This document shows, one piece after another, positions 51,501-63,155 of a DNA stretch of 64,000 bases. Source of the stretch: Apostichopus japonicus (taxonomy: Eukaryota; Echinodermata; Holothuroidea; Aspidochirotida; Stichopodidae). The stretch spans positions 32,357,898-32,421,897 of the forward strand of contig NC_092577.1 in assembly GCF_037975245.1 (NCBI RefSeq), read 5' to 3'. Both the position numbers and the translations under genes were made by a program. The stretch's first letter is position 1, and each line of letters starts with the position of its first letter. The notes under the pieces were generated by a model. That model made no database searches. It worked only from the letters and a program-made list of their open reading frames with translations, and was not told the origin of the DNA.

Positions 51501-54500
51501 CTCATAATTATCCTTTTTACTGTCCCTAACCAGTGATAGCAGTGTTTTGCAGAAAAGAAATAATGGTGTAATTTAAACAAGAAACTCAGAAATATTCGAA
51601 TTCATTTAACTTCTATTTTGTTATCGACAGCAAAGATTTGAAAGAGGTATTGCATTGAAAGTAGTAAATAAATAAAAATGGTGGTGTAATTGACGAGATG
51701 TTATGCAAGAAACATTTTGATTCTTTTTACTTTTTGTAGGAACCTCCACCTGTTCCATTCAAGAGAGGGCAAGTTCTAGATTTAGTGGTAAAGAGGAAAA
51801 CCGAAAGAATACAGATTGCACAGGAGGTAAGATTAGTTGTGAACCAACAATTTACATTTTAAACTTGGGGAGGGTAAGAGGGAGAAGTGGAAGGGGGAGG
51901 GAGGTGAAAGAAGGGGGAGGTATGTGCAGAGAGGAAAATAAAGATGGAGAGGGAAGAAGACAGGTGAGCGCACCTCACTTAACATTTTAAGTGGTTTGTT
52001 GCTTTTTGGTTTCACAAGGTTCTGTTTTTATCATTCACTTGACATTTTGTCGGGTCTATTTGAAGCAGAAGATTTAGTACAAGTAATGTGTAAGAGTGTG
52101 CGTAAAAAAAATTCTGCATTAGGACTTGGACTTGTAAGGGTTTGGATTTTGCACAAAAAACACTCACCACCCCCTTCCCTCCCTCCTTCCCCCTATGACC
52201 AGAATTGCAGGTTTCCTTTGCTCAGATTTACCTCTGTCTGCTTTCTTCATTACTTTGTTTCATTCTCTCTCTGGGATGGAAGCTCGCCGAGGAACTCACC
52301 CCTAGTGAAGTGAAGCCTGGCCAGGTCTATGCCACCATCATGGGAGAGTTGACAGTCAGAGATAACAAGTACAAGTTGGAGGTAGGGTGCAAACTTCTAA
52401 CTTAAGATATGTGTCATGAAAACTGCTTTACTCAAAGTCTCGAAAGGTTATTTTGATCGAGCAAATAAATTATGGCTAATTAAAAGTATTTATTGAGTTG
52501 TGAGACTATTGTAATCTTATACCTCAACAGGATGCTATCTTATCTGTAGTGATTGCTGCCTGACCTCAGCTGTTTAAGTATCAACTCTTCTCTGCCTTGG
52601 CTGTTAAAATAAAATATCACTTTATATCATATCATTATATCAGCTGTCTGGTCGAGTGTGAATATTCTCACCTATCTCAGATCAGGATATGACTCAGATA
52701 TTTTTGGTCTTTTTTGTTTCTTAATGTGGTTTAGAAGTTCAACTGCGACTCCAAATTGCCGTTCAGCGTAAACAGCCTGGGACCGAAGAAGAGGCCGTTG
52801 GAGAAAGACGAAGAACAAACGTCGCTGGAGGGGCCGATACTGAAGAAACATCTCTATGATAACTTCAGTGTAGAAGACTTTGTCCAAAGTTTAGCTCAGG
52901 TGCATTTTTGATACACCAGAGGATGGTGTGGAAAGAGAGAAGAGGGACAAGGGAGGGGTGGGGTGGGGTTTAGGATGAGAAAGGTAGGGACAGGGGTTGG
53001 GTTCAGAGGTAACTGCATCGTTTTTAGCTGTAAGCGACACCATAATTCAATAAAATAAATACAAATGCTTGCAAGGAAGGAGCAAGGTTAATCCAAACAC
53101 AGAGATAGAAAACTGAATCAATATTGAACAGAGACTTGAAATGCTTAGCTAGTGCAGGTTTCCATTCTGTGAGCCAGACATGTAATACTCTTTGAACTGA
53201 TCTAACCATCGCTAAGTTTAGGCCATTCCATGTTAGCATGAAATGATTGGTAACATCAGTGTTTTATAATGAGTAATGTCCTGAGTCACTAAATGTCAAA
53301 AGAGAAGTAACTGGAAGATGGTTGCATCATTTTTTGTGGTTAAGGCAGTGGACTTGTGATCTATAGGATTGCAGGTTCGAGTCCTGGCCAGATCATTACA
53401 TTGTATCCTTGGGCAAAGCACTTTATCTCCATTGCCTCTCTTAACCCAGGTGTTTAAATTGGGACTTGCGCGAGGTATCTTGTTAATGCAGTTGCATGCG
53501 CCGATTTGTGGCTGCACCCAATGGGAAGTCCCCAGGGGACACGTACATGTGGTGCACTAATATGCCCTGGGAGGTATTGTTTGAATTGTGCACACTTTGA
53601 TGTGGGTGTGACAAGTAACCAATGACCATGGCTTAAGTTGTAAAGTCGTGTGAGAGGGCCTTGGCCTCAAACAAGACTGTAAAGGTTCAACTGTTTCAAG
53701 CTATTTCCCGTAGAGATAATTCAGTGACTCGAATAGATGATTCCACTTGAATCGGGAAAATCACTGGTAATTGCTCAACTCTACCCAAGAATGAAGTGAC
53801 TCTTAAGGTGGCAATAATCTACAGTGAGTGCTATTAATAATAGCTGAATATGTATATCACAGAAAGATTGACATACAATACAAGTGGATCTGGATTATAT
53901 GTATAAATAAATGTTTGTCAAATAGTAATTTTATTTACCATGTTTTGGCGGGTTAGTAGTTTATCTTCATATACAAACAATGTTTAGTTTAAATACTTAT
54001 AATTTGACCATGGTTTTTTGAATCTTCATCACAGCATTACAAGTAATTTTAATTTGACCATGGTTTGTTTTTATATTCAGCACAGCATTATAAGTAATTT
54101 TAATTTGACCATGGCTTTTGTGTATTTTCCTCACAGCATGGTATAACAGATATCAAAGTGGAAGACTCATCATCTGGCTGCATAATACACCTGGTAAGTA
54201 TCTTCAAATCTGGTCCAAATTCATTTTACCTCCTCAAAAAAGTCATAAATTTCAGTTGTGTAATGAACTAAACACATTTCCTTTAAGCAAAAAGTTTTGA
54301 TTGTAGAAAAGAGGACATAGGTTGTGAGAGTGGAGTTGGAGGAGCAGGGTGGGAGGGGTAGGGGTAAGGGTGAAATGGGGATGGGGGAAGGATAGGCAAA
54401 AAGAGTGGCAAATTCCTTCAGGCAAAACAATTACCACCTTCTTGCCTCAAAATGAGATGTTCAATAAAACTAAGAAACAAAAGTGGCTTTGTTAAATAAA

Positions 54501-54763
54501 ACACTCACCTCAATATATTATAAAAGATCTTGACATCCCAACCATGTCTTAGCAAACAGAGCCTTGAAGAAGTCAATTTAGACGTAAATGATACCCTCAG
54601 TGTTGACAATTCTTTCCTCTTGTGTTTTCTGCTTTCCCAGCAAGCGGATGATGCTCTCATTCAAATTGAAGAGGGCTCCACTCACATCTTCTCCGTCGCT
54701 GGTAACGAACCCCTACGGAGAAAACTCAGAGACATTCTGGTAGCGTGTCTGCCAAAATTCTGA
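42599..54763 (+). CDS. INTS9: INTS9, Integrator complex subunit 9, complete, 19 exons
   Basis: INTS9 is the catalytically inactive metallo-beta-lactamase/beta-CASP partner of INTS11 in the nuclear Integrator cleavage module, which processes snRNAs and terminates paused Pol II. CDS exons: 42599-42607, 43192-43319, 43666-43735, 44166-44228, 44462-44545, 45027-45082, 45608-45815, 46339-46428, 46907-47063, 48046-48226, 48857-48960, 49456-49584, 50142-50266, 51124-51204, 51740-51826, 52283-52381, 52735-52899, 54137-54193, 54641-54763. All phases agree and sum to 2016 bases, 671 aa plus stop (human 658). Exon 1 encodes only MKL. Recognisable blocks include [73 protein letters not shown] and the C-terminal [17 protein letters not shown] stands where active relatives have HxHxDH. 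A basic GPKKRPLEK in exon 17 may be a nuclear signal. Confidence 0.97.
45089..45288 (+). pseudogene. C-terminal tail of a non-LTR reverse transcriptase ORF in INTS9 intron 6
   Basis: A plus-strand frame reads [20 protein letters not shown], then [20 protein letters not shown], and ends at TAA 45286-45288. The GPKLWxxLPxxL...FKRxLKxxLF pattern is the typical C-terminus of jockey/CR1/RTE-type retrotransposon proteins. Only about 65 residues remain. The fragment begins within about 10 bp of the exon 6 donor, so the insertion is very close to a splice site. No catalytic domain is present. Confidence 0.65.
48266..48368 (-). mobile_element. Dispersed repeat copy 3, inverted, in INTS9 intron 10
   Basis: Read on the minus strand it gives TTTGCTAGGTTCGAAACGTC followed by AGGCCAACTTACTTTTACAC and the shared tail. 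The first core strand (CTGAAGA) and the 5' half of stem II are lost, while GAAACGTC and the stem I 3' strand are kept. It lies about 40 bp past the exon 10 donor. Confidence 0.6.
49590..49775 (-). mobile_element. Possible tRNA-derived SINE fragment in INTS9 intron 12
   Basis: The minus strand carries GGTTCAAATCTT (B-box-like) preceded by tagccagtaggttaggg (A-box-like). The plus strand has an adjacent degenerate (GTCT)n tract (49615-49660). The evidence is weak, because a 10-C run interrupts the spacing. Confidence 0.35.
53330..53690 (+). mobile_element. tRNA-derived SINE in INTS9 intron 17
   Basis: The head has an A-box-like tggttaaggcagtgg and a B box GGTTCGAGTCC (53374-53384), separated as in a tRNA gene. 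It lacks a proper acceptor stem and runs on into a long unrelated body (cactttatctccattgcctc...). The right boundary is approximate. It is transcribed in the same sense as INTS9. Confidence 0.65.
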
Positions 54764-54904
54764 AGGGAGAAATAAGACATTTATGACAAAAACTAATATT
54801 GCCTCTGTGGGAACTGAAGGATATGATTCACACTGAGTGAAGAAGATGGGATGTCAGACCCTGGGCAGTCTGACCACTTTAGGTTGCTTCTGGAAGGACT
54901 GAAG

Positions 54905-55225
54905 GATAATATAATAATAATATTTGATTTTTTATATAGTGCTTTATACCTGCAATAGGTCTCAAAGCACTTTACAGACGTTATATTTCCCCTGGTCAAT
55001 GATAACCTGTCCCAGAGACAATCCTTCCATACGGCTGCAGTTATATACTGCGCCCAATGACAAATTACCTCACAGGTACCCATTTAACCCCTGGGTGGAG
55101 AGAGGCAAATGAGATAAAGCATCTTGCCGAGGACACAATGTAATGAACTAGGCAGGAATCGAACCAGCAACCCTTGGATCACGAGTCCAAAGCTTTAGCC
55201 AATTGGCCACCACGATCTCAAGGAT
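54905..55225 (-). mobile_element. tRNA-derived SINE just downstream of the INTS9 stop codon, inverted
   Basis: The minus strand reads gtggccaattggctaaagct (A-box region) and then GGTTCGATTCC (complement of 55155-55165, B box). The body and an AT-rich tail (agcactatataaaaaatc...) follow. It lies in the probable 3' UTR or 3' flank of INTS9. The tail resembles the GCxCTATATAA tails at 6815 and 28495. Confidence 0.65.
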
Positions 55226-57039
55226 GTGATTCACAACAAGATTGGATATCATACCCTGGGCAGTCTGACCACTTCAGCCAGGAACAGCTGGGATTAGTTT
55301 TAATCTTCAAATATATCGTGGTTTGGCAATTGGATCTGATCCTCCCACTTCTCGGGACATGTTCCTTACCTCTATCTGTGAACTGGTCTGAATACCCCTT
55401 GACTAGACCTTATTTGATTAGTAATTCAAGTTTCAGGTACTTGACTGGTCTAATTACAACTCTATACTGAATAATGAATCAAGTCAATAAATTTCAAATG
55501 TGAAGTGACTAAAACTATTTTCAGTCGACTTTTGACCCATAGAGTTATTAGAGGTGGAACACATGGTTAAGAAACTTGTAGTCTTTAAATCTTGAACAAA
55601 CTTTAGGAAACTGCATTGGCTCATTGGAATCCATAAGTTGTTGAAACTTGCTTTATACCTAGTCAAGGTGCACCCCCATGAATTGATCATGCCTTCAGTG
55701 TCATTGATTTTATTATAGTGATGTAGCTTTTCACATCATCAGTAGTCAAGTCAACAATATTAGGAGACCAATTGGCATCAAGCAATTAAGACATTTATGA
55801 ATATGCATATCCATCTGTTTGAGTTGTGCAAAATAAACATTATTTTCATATGCCAACCAAATGAATCTTGTTCCTGCAATGAAGTGTTGTTTGAGTTGTG
55901 TTTATAGGATACTTGGATAGTAAAGTCTGTGCTGTCACTTTTGTACTAAACTGTAAATATATTGCCTTTAAGACTAAGGCCATGGTGATGTAAATAAAGA
56001 TAAATGTAAAGAATAATTTAATGTGATTGTCCTTTTCTTTGTTTTTATTCTGTTTATGACAATTCTTTGCATTGTTACTCAGTCTTTGTAAAACAAAGTG
56101 CAACGTAATGAACAGTCCTGTTCTGATTTTAATCTAGATATAACGAGTGGGTGATGAATGGCAGTGTGGGTTCACTTGAGTTTATTTACTACTTCTTAAA
56201 AGCAAGAAACCTGGTGTCCGAAATGCACAAACTCCTCATGAAGGTTCCTATAGGATAAAACAAATTAACATTGAAATTTCAGCTCCTGTAATACAATGGC
56301 ACTGAAAGTATTTGTGAAAGTAATCTAAACCAATTAGTACTTTGGAAAGCATACCAGACTTGTACAAGATATTCCCACTCATTTTCAACTCTCTATGAAA
56401 CAGTTCCTTAAGACACGTACAACCATGAAAACATTAGAAAACTCCAAATGTAGTCTTTTACAAACATCTAGTTTAGTCAGACGGAGGAAACATATCAACC
56501 TTGTGATATGTCCTACGGTCTTCCTAGAAAATTCCTGTACAATCCCCTTCCGCCCCCACCCCCCCCCCCCTTCTAGTGCTATAAGAGAAAAACAGACCAT
56601 TTCTATTAAACAAATCAAAGAATAAAATACCTTTGAAAGAAAACGGAATCCAATGCAACAAAACGTACCGAAGAGGATAATATCATGATTGCGGGAGGGG
56701 CAACAAATCAGTTCATTTTGCGGATCGTGCCCTGAGGGTTGGCTAAGAGTGAGGCTATAAAGCCTATACATTATAAAAAGGTTGATCACTTCAAATAAAC
56801 CATGACATTCCATAAATATTTTTTTCATTCCATAAATATTCCCTACACCCTCTTCCCTTCATCCTCTCTTTGTCCCTCTAAAGTTCATCTCCTACCTCTC
56901 CTCTTCCCGTTGGTTTGTTTCTTTCTTTCTTCTCTCCATCCCGTCTACTAATCGCTTACATCTATCGCTTTGTGTTCACCATGCTCATTAACCTGTCTGT
57001 ATTCTGTGAGTACTTTTGTCCCTTCTGCTACTGTTACTT

Positions 57040-57161
57040 GTCATTTGGCCTCTGAAGAAGATCCTGCTAGGATCGAAACGTCAGGCCAACTAACTTTTAC
57101 ACACGTTCTTACACAGGCTCTTTAGTGGATAAGCAGTTTGCTAACAGTTCTATTTTATTTT
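57040..57161 (+). mobile_element. Dispersed repeat end carrying a hammerhead-ribozyme-like motif (copy 1)
   Basis: This is one of three related copies; they share the 3' part aactaacttttacac...ggataagcagtttgctaacag and end in tattttattttga. Its 5' part folds as a type I hammerhead (separate entry). Repeats of this style, with CTGAAGA...GAAACGTC, are known to me from Penelope-like retroelements; that assignment is inference, as no reverse transcriptase or GIY-YIG domain is attached here. Confidence 0.55.
57045..57089 (+). ncRNA. Candidate hammerhead ribozyme motif
   Basis: Stem I is TTGGCCT (57045-57051) pairing perfectly with AGGCCAA (57083-57089). The first core strand is CTGAAGA (57052-57058), fitting CUGANGA. 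Stem II is GATCC/GGATC (57060-57064 and 57070-57074) with a 5-base loop. The second core strand is GAAA (57075-57078). Stem III is minimal (AC/GT), and the cleavage triplet is GTC, ending at 57082. One extra A (57059) sits between the first core strand and stem II. The near-absent stem III suggests activity only as a dimer, if active at all. Confidence 0.5.
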
Positions 57162-58017
57162 GATCAATATTTCTGGACAGCAACTACAAACTAGTTCTCT
57201 CGAATCGTACGACTCATTTCGCAAAGATATGCTACCTTTCGTCATTTGCATCTAAGGGTAGAGATAACATGACAAAGCACTCGCATCATATGACAATTTA
57301 ATCTGTACCAGTTCGACGAAATATTTAGTAGAAGATAGGATACGTTGCCTTCGAAAAGTCCGAGTTTGGCCCACTGATCGTACTTATGATGTGAAAATAT
57401 CAGAGGCATAACAACAAAGTTACTATCTTACAGACAGATCTGATGAAATGAAGAATGTTGTCATAGATTATGGACTACGGAGCTACTCTACAAGCGATTT
57501 CGTCTGTCAGTGTCAGGTCTAACGATATTACTAGTGTTACTGGTATTGCCAATGGGTTAGGCCGAACTGCAGTGTGAGTTTGGCATACAAATGTGCAGCA
57601 ACTTAGGCTGTGTCTTCAGCTTAGCCAACAGTATTACAGAATCGTACGTAATTTCAATTTTGATGAAGTTGGTAATGTGATTTGATTTTGAGTACTAACT
57701 AATCGCAAGTTGCACCTTACCAAAGCCAATGAAAATTTAATAGTCTACAGTAACTGTCAGAGTATGTCTAGCCTAGATTGTCAACTCTAGTCTAACTTTT
57801 TTAAGTTTGCCGAAGCTAAATTTATTTCAATTTTAAGGAGTAATCTGAACCCGGATTAATTATTCAAAAATAACCAGGGCCCTGAACGGCTCAGCCTCTT
57901 AGGCAATATAATAAGGAAACATGATAGGCCTACTGGAGAAATGGCTCTGGATAGAATTCTCATCTAGGCCTATGGAAAACATTGCATTGCCAAATTGGCA
58001 CAGGGTATGAGAGCACC

Positions 58018-61000
58018 ATGGATCTCTTCTTGGGTGTACGGAGGTCACTATCTTCCTACTGGCGAAGCTTCAGTATAAGGCTTAAATTGACCTGGGTATG
58101 TTTTGTGGTGTATGTCGTGCTGCAATTCATAGCCAAAGTTGTTGGAATTTTATGGCCAGAAGGCAGTTTGGGTGGTCTGGCTTTCGTCTTCATTGTGTGT
58201 GTTATACTGGGATTATATGTTGGGCTGGAGTTATGTGAGATAGATGACACAAAGATTGTGAATTTTGATAAATTTATGAGTTGGACTGAGCCACTAACCT
58301 CAGGTATTCAAAGCATCCACCTACCGCCTCCAAGTAACGAGCCAGTGAAAGAAGAGTACCTCTTACAAGTTCCAGATGATAACTTTCAAGTTGGAAAAGA
58401 ATTGGAATATTTTGTGCAATTAATCATGAGAGATTTTATACATCTTTGGTATGATGAATACATTCAAGGAGATGAAAATTTCCCTACAGACATTGCCAAC
58501 CTCTTGACCTACACATTCTCGGAAATTTTGTCGAGAATAAGATCAGTCGACTTAGATGTGCTTCTTGACGGAGCATTAAAAGAAATTCACAGACATTTGA
58601 CAATAATGGAGAAATCTAAGAGCAATCTTCGGAGACTAAACAGAAGCAGCCTTGATCAGAATAATCACAACCTTGTCGCTTGTTACGAAACATTCTCTGT
58701 GATGCATTCTGCGGCTATGAGCGAAGACTTAGAAATGGACTACCTACGGAGTGCATTGGGAATGATCATAGATTGTCTGCTCCCTCAAAGTATAAAAGTC
58801 TGTCAACCGGGAGTTCTCCTCGTTCGGGAAATTGTGAGTCAAGCTGTTTTACTGGAGGTGATAGATTTAATCAGCGATCCAGATTTTATAAACGAGGCGA
58901 TCGTTTTGCTTGCTACTTTCTGCGAGTCTGAAATTGACCAGTCAGAAGTGTCTTCCAAAGAAAATGAAAACGGAACTGATGAGCAGTCTTCCTGTACTGA
59001 GAAGAACACAGAGGAAAACCATTATGTACAGACTTTATCAGCAGAGGTGAGAGAAACACCAAACAGCTCAGATAACTGTTGTCACAAAGCAAATTATCAC
59101 AATGATAAAGTCTGTGCTTATCAAGCGAGACGAGACAACCAGCCCATTGTAACCGAGACAAATCCAAGTTCTCAAGATTTTAGGGAGAGTTGCAATGATG
59201 AGAGTGGAAAAAATATTGAAACATTTTCACATACCGAGAAGGTAATTAGATATGACGATCATGCCGTGGCAAAAATTGATTCAAAAGTAGAAGTCATTGT
59301 TCAAAATCCACATCTGTCAGCTGATCCAAAAGGTGACAAAGTTTCTCCTGAAAAACCAGAAACTAGAGAAGACACCACACAGGAAGGATTAGCAACGAAA
59401 GAGCAAATAAGTTCATCAAATGAAAATTTGCTTCAACCAAACTTTGAAAAAGCTGCCACGTTTTCAGGTCTTTCAAATTTCATGCCAGTGCCATTGCCAA
59501 GAAGAAACAAAAGTCCCGCTTTCTCTACATTGAGTAAGTCTGTAGACAGCATCGTCGAGTTGGAAGCAACGTCCGACGAAACAGTGGCAGAAAGGAAAGA
59601 GAGGAGGGGTCATTCAAGGAACTCTTCTTTCCCTAGTTTTACTCTGGATAGCGATACGGAGGACGATCAAATTCAAGCGTTCCAAGACGAGGACGAGTCA
59701 GAGGAGGGAGAGCCGTCGTCGTCGGGAGGAAGAGACGAATGCGGGAGAGAAGCCGAGAAATATATCTCAAACCTTGTCATCTCATCCACAGAACAAATGC
59801 AAGAGAAACACAGCAAGAAGACATTTGTGTTGTACGTGGTGAAGGTAAAGTATTTCTAAAGAATTTCTTTTCAATGCTTTCTACAGTACTTTTAGTTGAA
59901 AGATCTAAAGAAAGTTAAGTTTTTCCTACTGTACATGTGAGATGGAGATGTGTGGATAATTTGACGAAGATAGAATATCGATTGAAAGCAAAATTTAAAA
60001 CACAAATTGCTACACAAAATGATAACAGGTATAGCAGTTTGTCATGTGTGGCTTTTTTTGCAAATGTTGTATCTCATAAAAATGATTTTATATGTTCTCA
60101 TTTTGGAGAGGGGTGGGCTGGGATGGGGTGGGGGAGGGGCGGTGAAAAGAAATTGATGTTAATCTTCAGAAAGGAGAATACAGGGAAAATACAAAGAAAT
60201 GGATAAGCAAAAGCAATCCTTATTGTTAAGTTATCTTGTTTATGAAAACCTTTTGTCTCTCAATCTAGTTTAATATCCTGGCTTCCAGAAATGAAGATGG
60301 TCCGTCTCTCATCCCTCTGCAAGCCAAACGAAGATACCGCGAGTTTGTAACTCTTCATTGGAAATTAGAGCAGCATGCAGACTTTAAGAAATTCCTTAAA
60401 GGTGAGTTTCAGATTTTCAGGAAGCAGTTTAGTTGGCTACTGAAATACAGTTGCTTCAGGAATGCTGGTGCCAGAAGCCCTTTTGCAAAGTATCTTCTTT
60501 TTTTTTATTGTAAGTCTGTGTACTTTGAGGCCAGTTATTGGACATGATCATATAATAAGGTAACCTCATTAATGTTCGACACAACACTGTGTTGTTTTTT
60601 AAACAAAAATATATATGTAATTCAGGTCAAAACATTTGTGACACTTTAGTAGAAACTCTCTCTCTGTGTCTATTTATTAAGCTTTTATAAATATTTGTGT
60701 GAAATGAACTGCCCATCAGTGCAATTTAATAGTCTACATTACAAGCTTCAGTTCCTCAATGTAAATGTCAGTAGAAGAATATTCCTACAAAATACAATTG
60801 ACATTCTACTTTTCATATATCAACGATCTTATTTCATCCTGCCTTTTTGGTTTTTGTCTTAGATTTAGTTCACTATAATTGAGTAAAAATGCAATAAGGT
60901 TACATCCTTTAGTACTGAGTAGTGATGTTTTCCTAGTATTTACTATGATTATTGTATTAAAGACAAAGAAAGGTCCGTTGTCCTATAGTTTCATGAGTTG

Positions 61001-63155
61001 CGGTGTTTCGATTTCCCTCTTCCTCAAGGTGTTAAGGATGCTCCAAAGAGGTTTGCTTTTCCGATCATGAGGAAAGATACAGCGGGAGTTGAACAGAGGC
61101 GAGTCACACTGGAAAGATATTTGAAAGTAAGGACTAAAGGAAATTTGTATATTCCCTCTATCTCACCTTTACACCCCCCCCCCCCACCTGATATATGAAT
61201 ATCCTTAAAAGCTATGTAAAAGTAATATTATGTTATGGTATTCTATCTTTACTTATGTTATGTTTACTTATGTTGTTTATATATGTTTACTTATGTTCTG
61301 TTGTTAACTTATGTTATGTTGACTTATTTTATGTTGACTTATTCCATGCCTCCATTCCTCTCAACATTTGGGCATCTTTCTCTGATTTTTATATTGTTAT
61401 GGTATGCTATGTTTATTTATGTTATGTTTACTTATGTTATGTTTACATATGTTCTTTATTTATATTATGTTATGTTAACTTATGTTATGGTTACGTATAT
61501 TATGTTATATTTACTTATATTATGTTTACAAATATGATGAAATGTTTACTTATGTTACGTTTGTTTACATATTTTATGTTTACTATCCTTGTCTCATTCC
61601 CAGCAACTTGTAGATATTCCAGAGATACAAATTTCACAAGAAATGGCAGAATTTCTGGCATTAAATGGCGATGCCAATATCGCCTTTGTGAGAAATTCAA
61701 GTTCGTTTCGTGCACCAAACTTTGACATGGTAACAGTTTGTTTTAATTAAGTTTTCTTATGGAGCAGTTGAATTTATTTTTTATTAACCCGCAAAATAAC
61801 TTTAAATGGGTTCAAATAAGTTAAATGTGCATATAGAAGAATATTCATTATGGATAGCATAAAATGTTAAAAAGATGGTATTGTCATTGATATCAGGCAG
61901 ATGAAATTAATTTTGATGAATAATAGTCAAATATGTTGACAACCTCAACCCATGCAATCAACACCTTATTCTGTTTTGCAAAGGGCAAGTTCATTAATCA
62001 CGGACAAAGTCTGTCAACCAGTTTGAAGAGACAAACAAATATAAAAATTTCACAGAGGATGGTGATAACATGATGAAATCATCCAAACTAGACTAAAAAT
62101 TGCAAACCCAATTACAAAGTTTATGTACTGATTCACCTTAATAAGAACCTGTCACAAAGAGGTCTCTCCTAACACACCTTATTGTAGGACTGTTGATGAA
62201 TTGTTAACCTTATCACATTTGTTGTGACTATCTCTATGTACCTCTAGCTGATTACATTATGGTAGCCTGGCTCTGATTTGCTGTTAACCCATAGCAACAC
62301 ATGGCCATTTTGTTTCCTTTGATCTTCGTTTCTTGCAGCTTCTTCGTAACAGTTTCTCCGGCATGAAGCAAGGACTAAAAAATCTCGCTCCGTTCCCTTC
62401 GTCCAAGCTGGACCAAAAGGAAGACAGGTCAAAGGTGACAGTCCAGTCAACCTCTGCTGGAATGGAGGAGGATGAGGAGGCAATCTCTCCACAGGTCTAC
62501 AGGGTTTGTTCCATGGCACCGGAAGGATCAGAGGTAAACAGATTCTGACGAATGAGATATTTAGATGTACACAATCTAAATTTGTCTGATGCTGGTTGTA
62601 GGTATGTGGCGAGAGAGTCACTCATTGCCACTGAGCAATGATATTACACGCCACAAGATTTTTAGTTTGAAGGATTTTTTGGGCAATAATTTTGAAGAGT
62701 ATTAAGAACACAAAGTCAACAACATAAACTAATTATGTTAGATGTGAATGTTTCAAAACAAAAAGCAAGACCAAGTCACGTTTCTCTTCGTTTGATTCTT
62801 GTTCATATTTTCTTTTGGCTTTCTGTTAGTTGAACCTGTTGGATCTCATGCCATCTATGATTCGAGAGGCCTTAACTGGATTAGAACTAGCAGTGGAGGC
62901 CATGCAGGATACTTCAGATGTGGTTCAGAGCGATGTTATCAGAAGAATTCTGAAAGACAAGGTGCAAACAGGAAAAAATAATCCACACCGTAGAACGGGG
63001 GAGCGACGAGTAGCTACGATGGACACCTCTAGTCTTGTACTGTTTTCAAAAATCATGGATATTGTCGGCGTACTTCAAAGAGACCAGGCTCACTGGATAT
63101 TTGAAGAAAATGTTCAACACTTGTTGAGAAATTTAACAGGGGATTTCATTGAAAA
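58018..63155 (+). CDS. SNX19: SNX19, sorting nexin 19, 3' end outside window, six exons seen
   Basis: SNX19 is an ER-anchored sorting nexin (PXA-PX-nexin C) that tethers endolysosomes to the ER. Exons: 58018-59844, 60269-60401, 61029-61126, 61604-61729, 62339-62533, 62830-63155 (donor gtgagt, phase 2). The start is ATG at 58018 in the context ACCATGG; an in-frame stop lies upstream at 57952, and the longer frame to 57982 begins with TTG. Two hydrophobic segments (about residues 24-46 and 51-71) precede PXA (about 120-305, with LIMRDFIHLWYDEY and LISDPDFINEAIVLL). An acidic Ser/Glu-rich linker follows, then PX from about residue 585 with the phosphoinositide-site motif RRYREF at 630-635. Exon 6 enters the nexin C domain. 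About 901 residues are in the window (human total 992). The first coding exon is unusually long (1.8 kb). No further exon was found in 63156-64000. Confidence 0.95.
61228..61590. repeat. Degenerate TTATGTTTAC repeat in SNX19 intron 3
   Basis: The words cttatgttatg and atgtttacttatgtt recur at least 15 times, with a short non-repeat interruption at about 61340-61390. Forward ORFs rich in Tyr, Leu, Met and Val come from this repeat and are not coding. Confidence 0.85.

Larger units (their letters stand above)
54764..58017. other. INTS9 3' flank and SNX19 5' flank
   Basis: After the INTS9 stop comes the inverted SINE (54905-55225). AATAAA signals are at 55486-55491 and 55993-55998; the second is followed by TG-rich sequence and is a plausible poly(A) site. 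A C-run (56558-56570) and the hammerhead-bearing repeat (57040-57161) precede SNX19. No SNX19 upstream exon could be identified. Confidence 0.5.

Noticed and set aside
53336-53395. tRNA gene
   Set aside because: A- and B-box-like words are present, but the acceptor stem does not pair and the sequence continues as a SINE body.
57982-58017. Longer SNX19 N-terminus beginning at 57982
   Set aside because: The codon at 57982 is TTG; ATG 58018 has a strong ACCATGG context and the frame is closed upstream at 57952.
61195-61725. 176-codon plus-strand ORF rich in Tyr, Leu, Met and Val
   Set aside because: It derives from the TTATGTTTAC repeat in SNX19 intron 3 and then runs through SNX19 exon 4 in the wrong frame.
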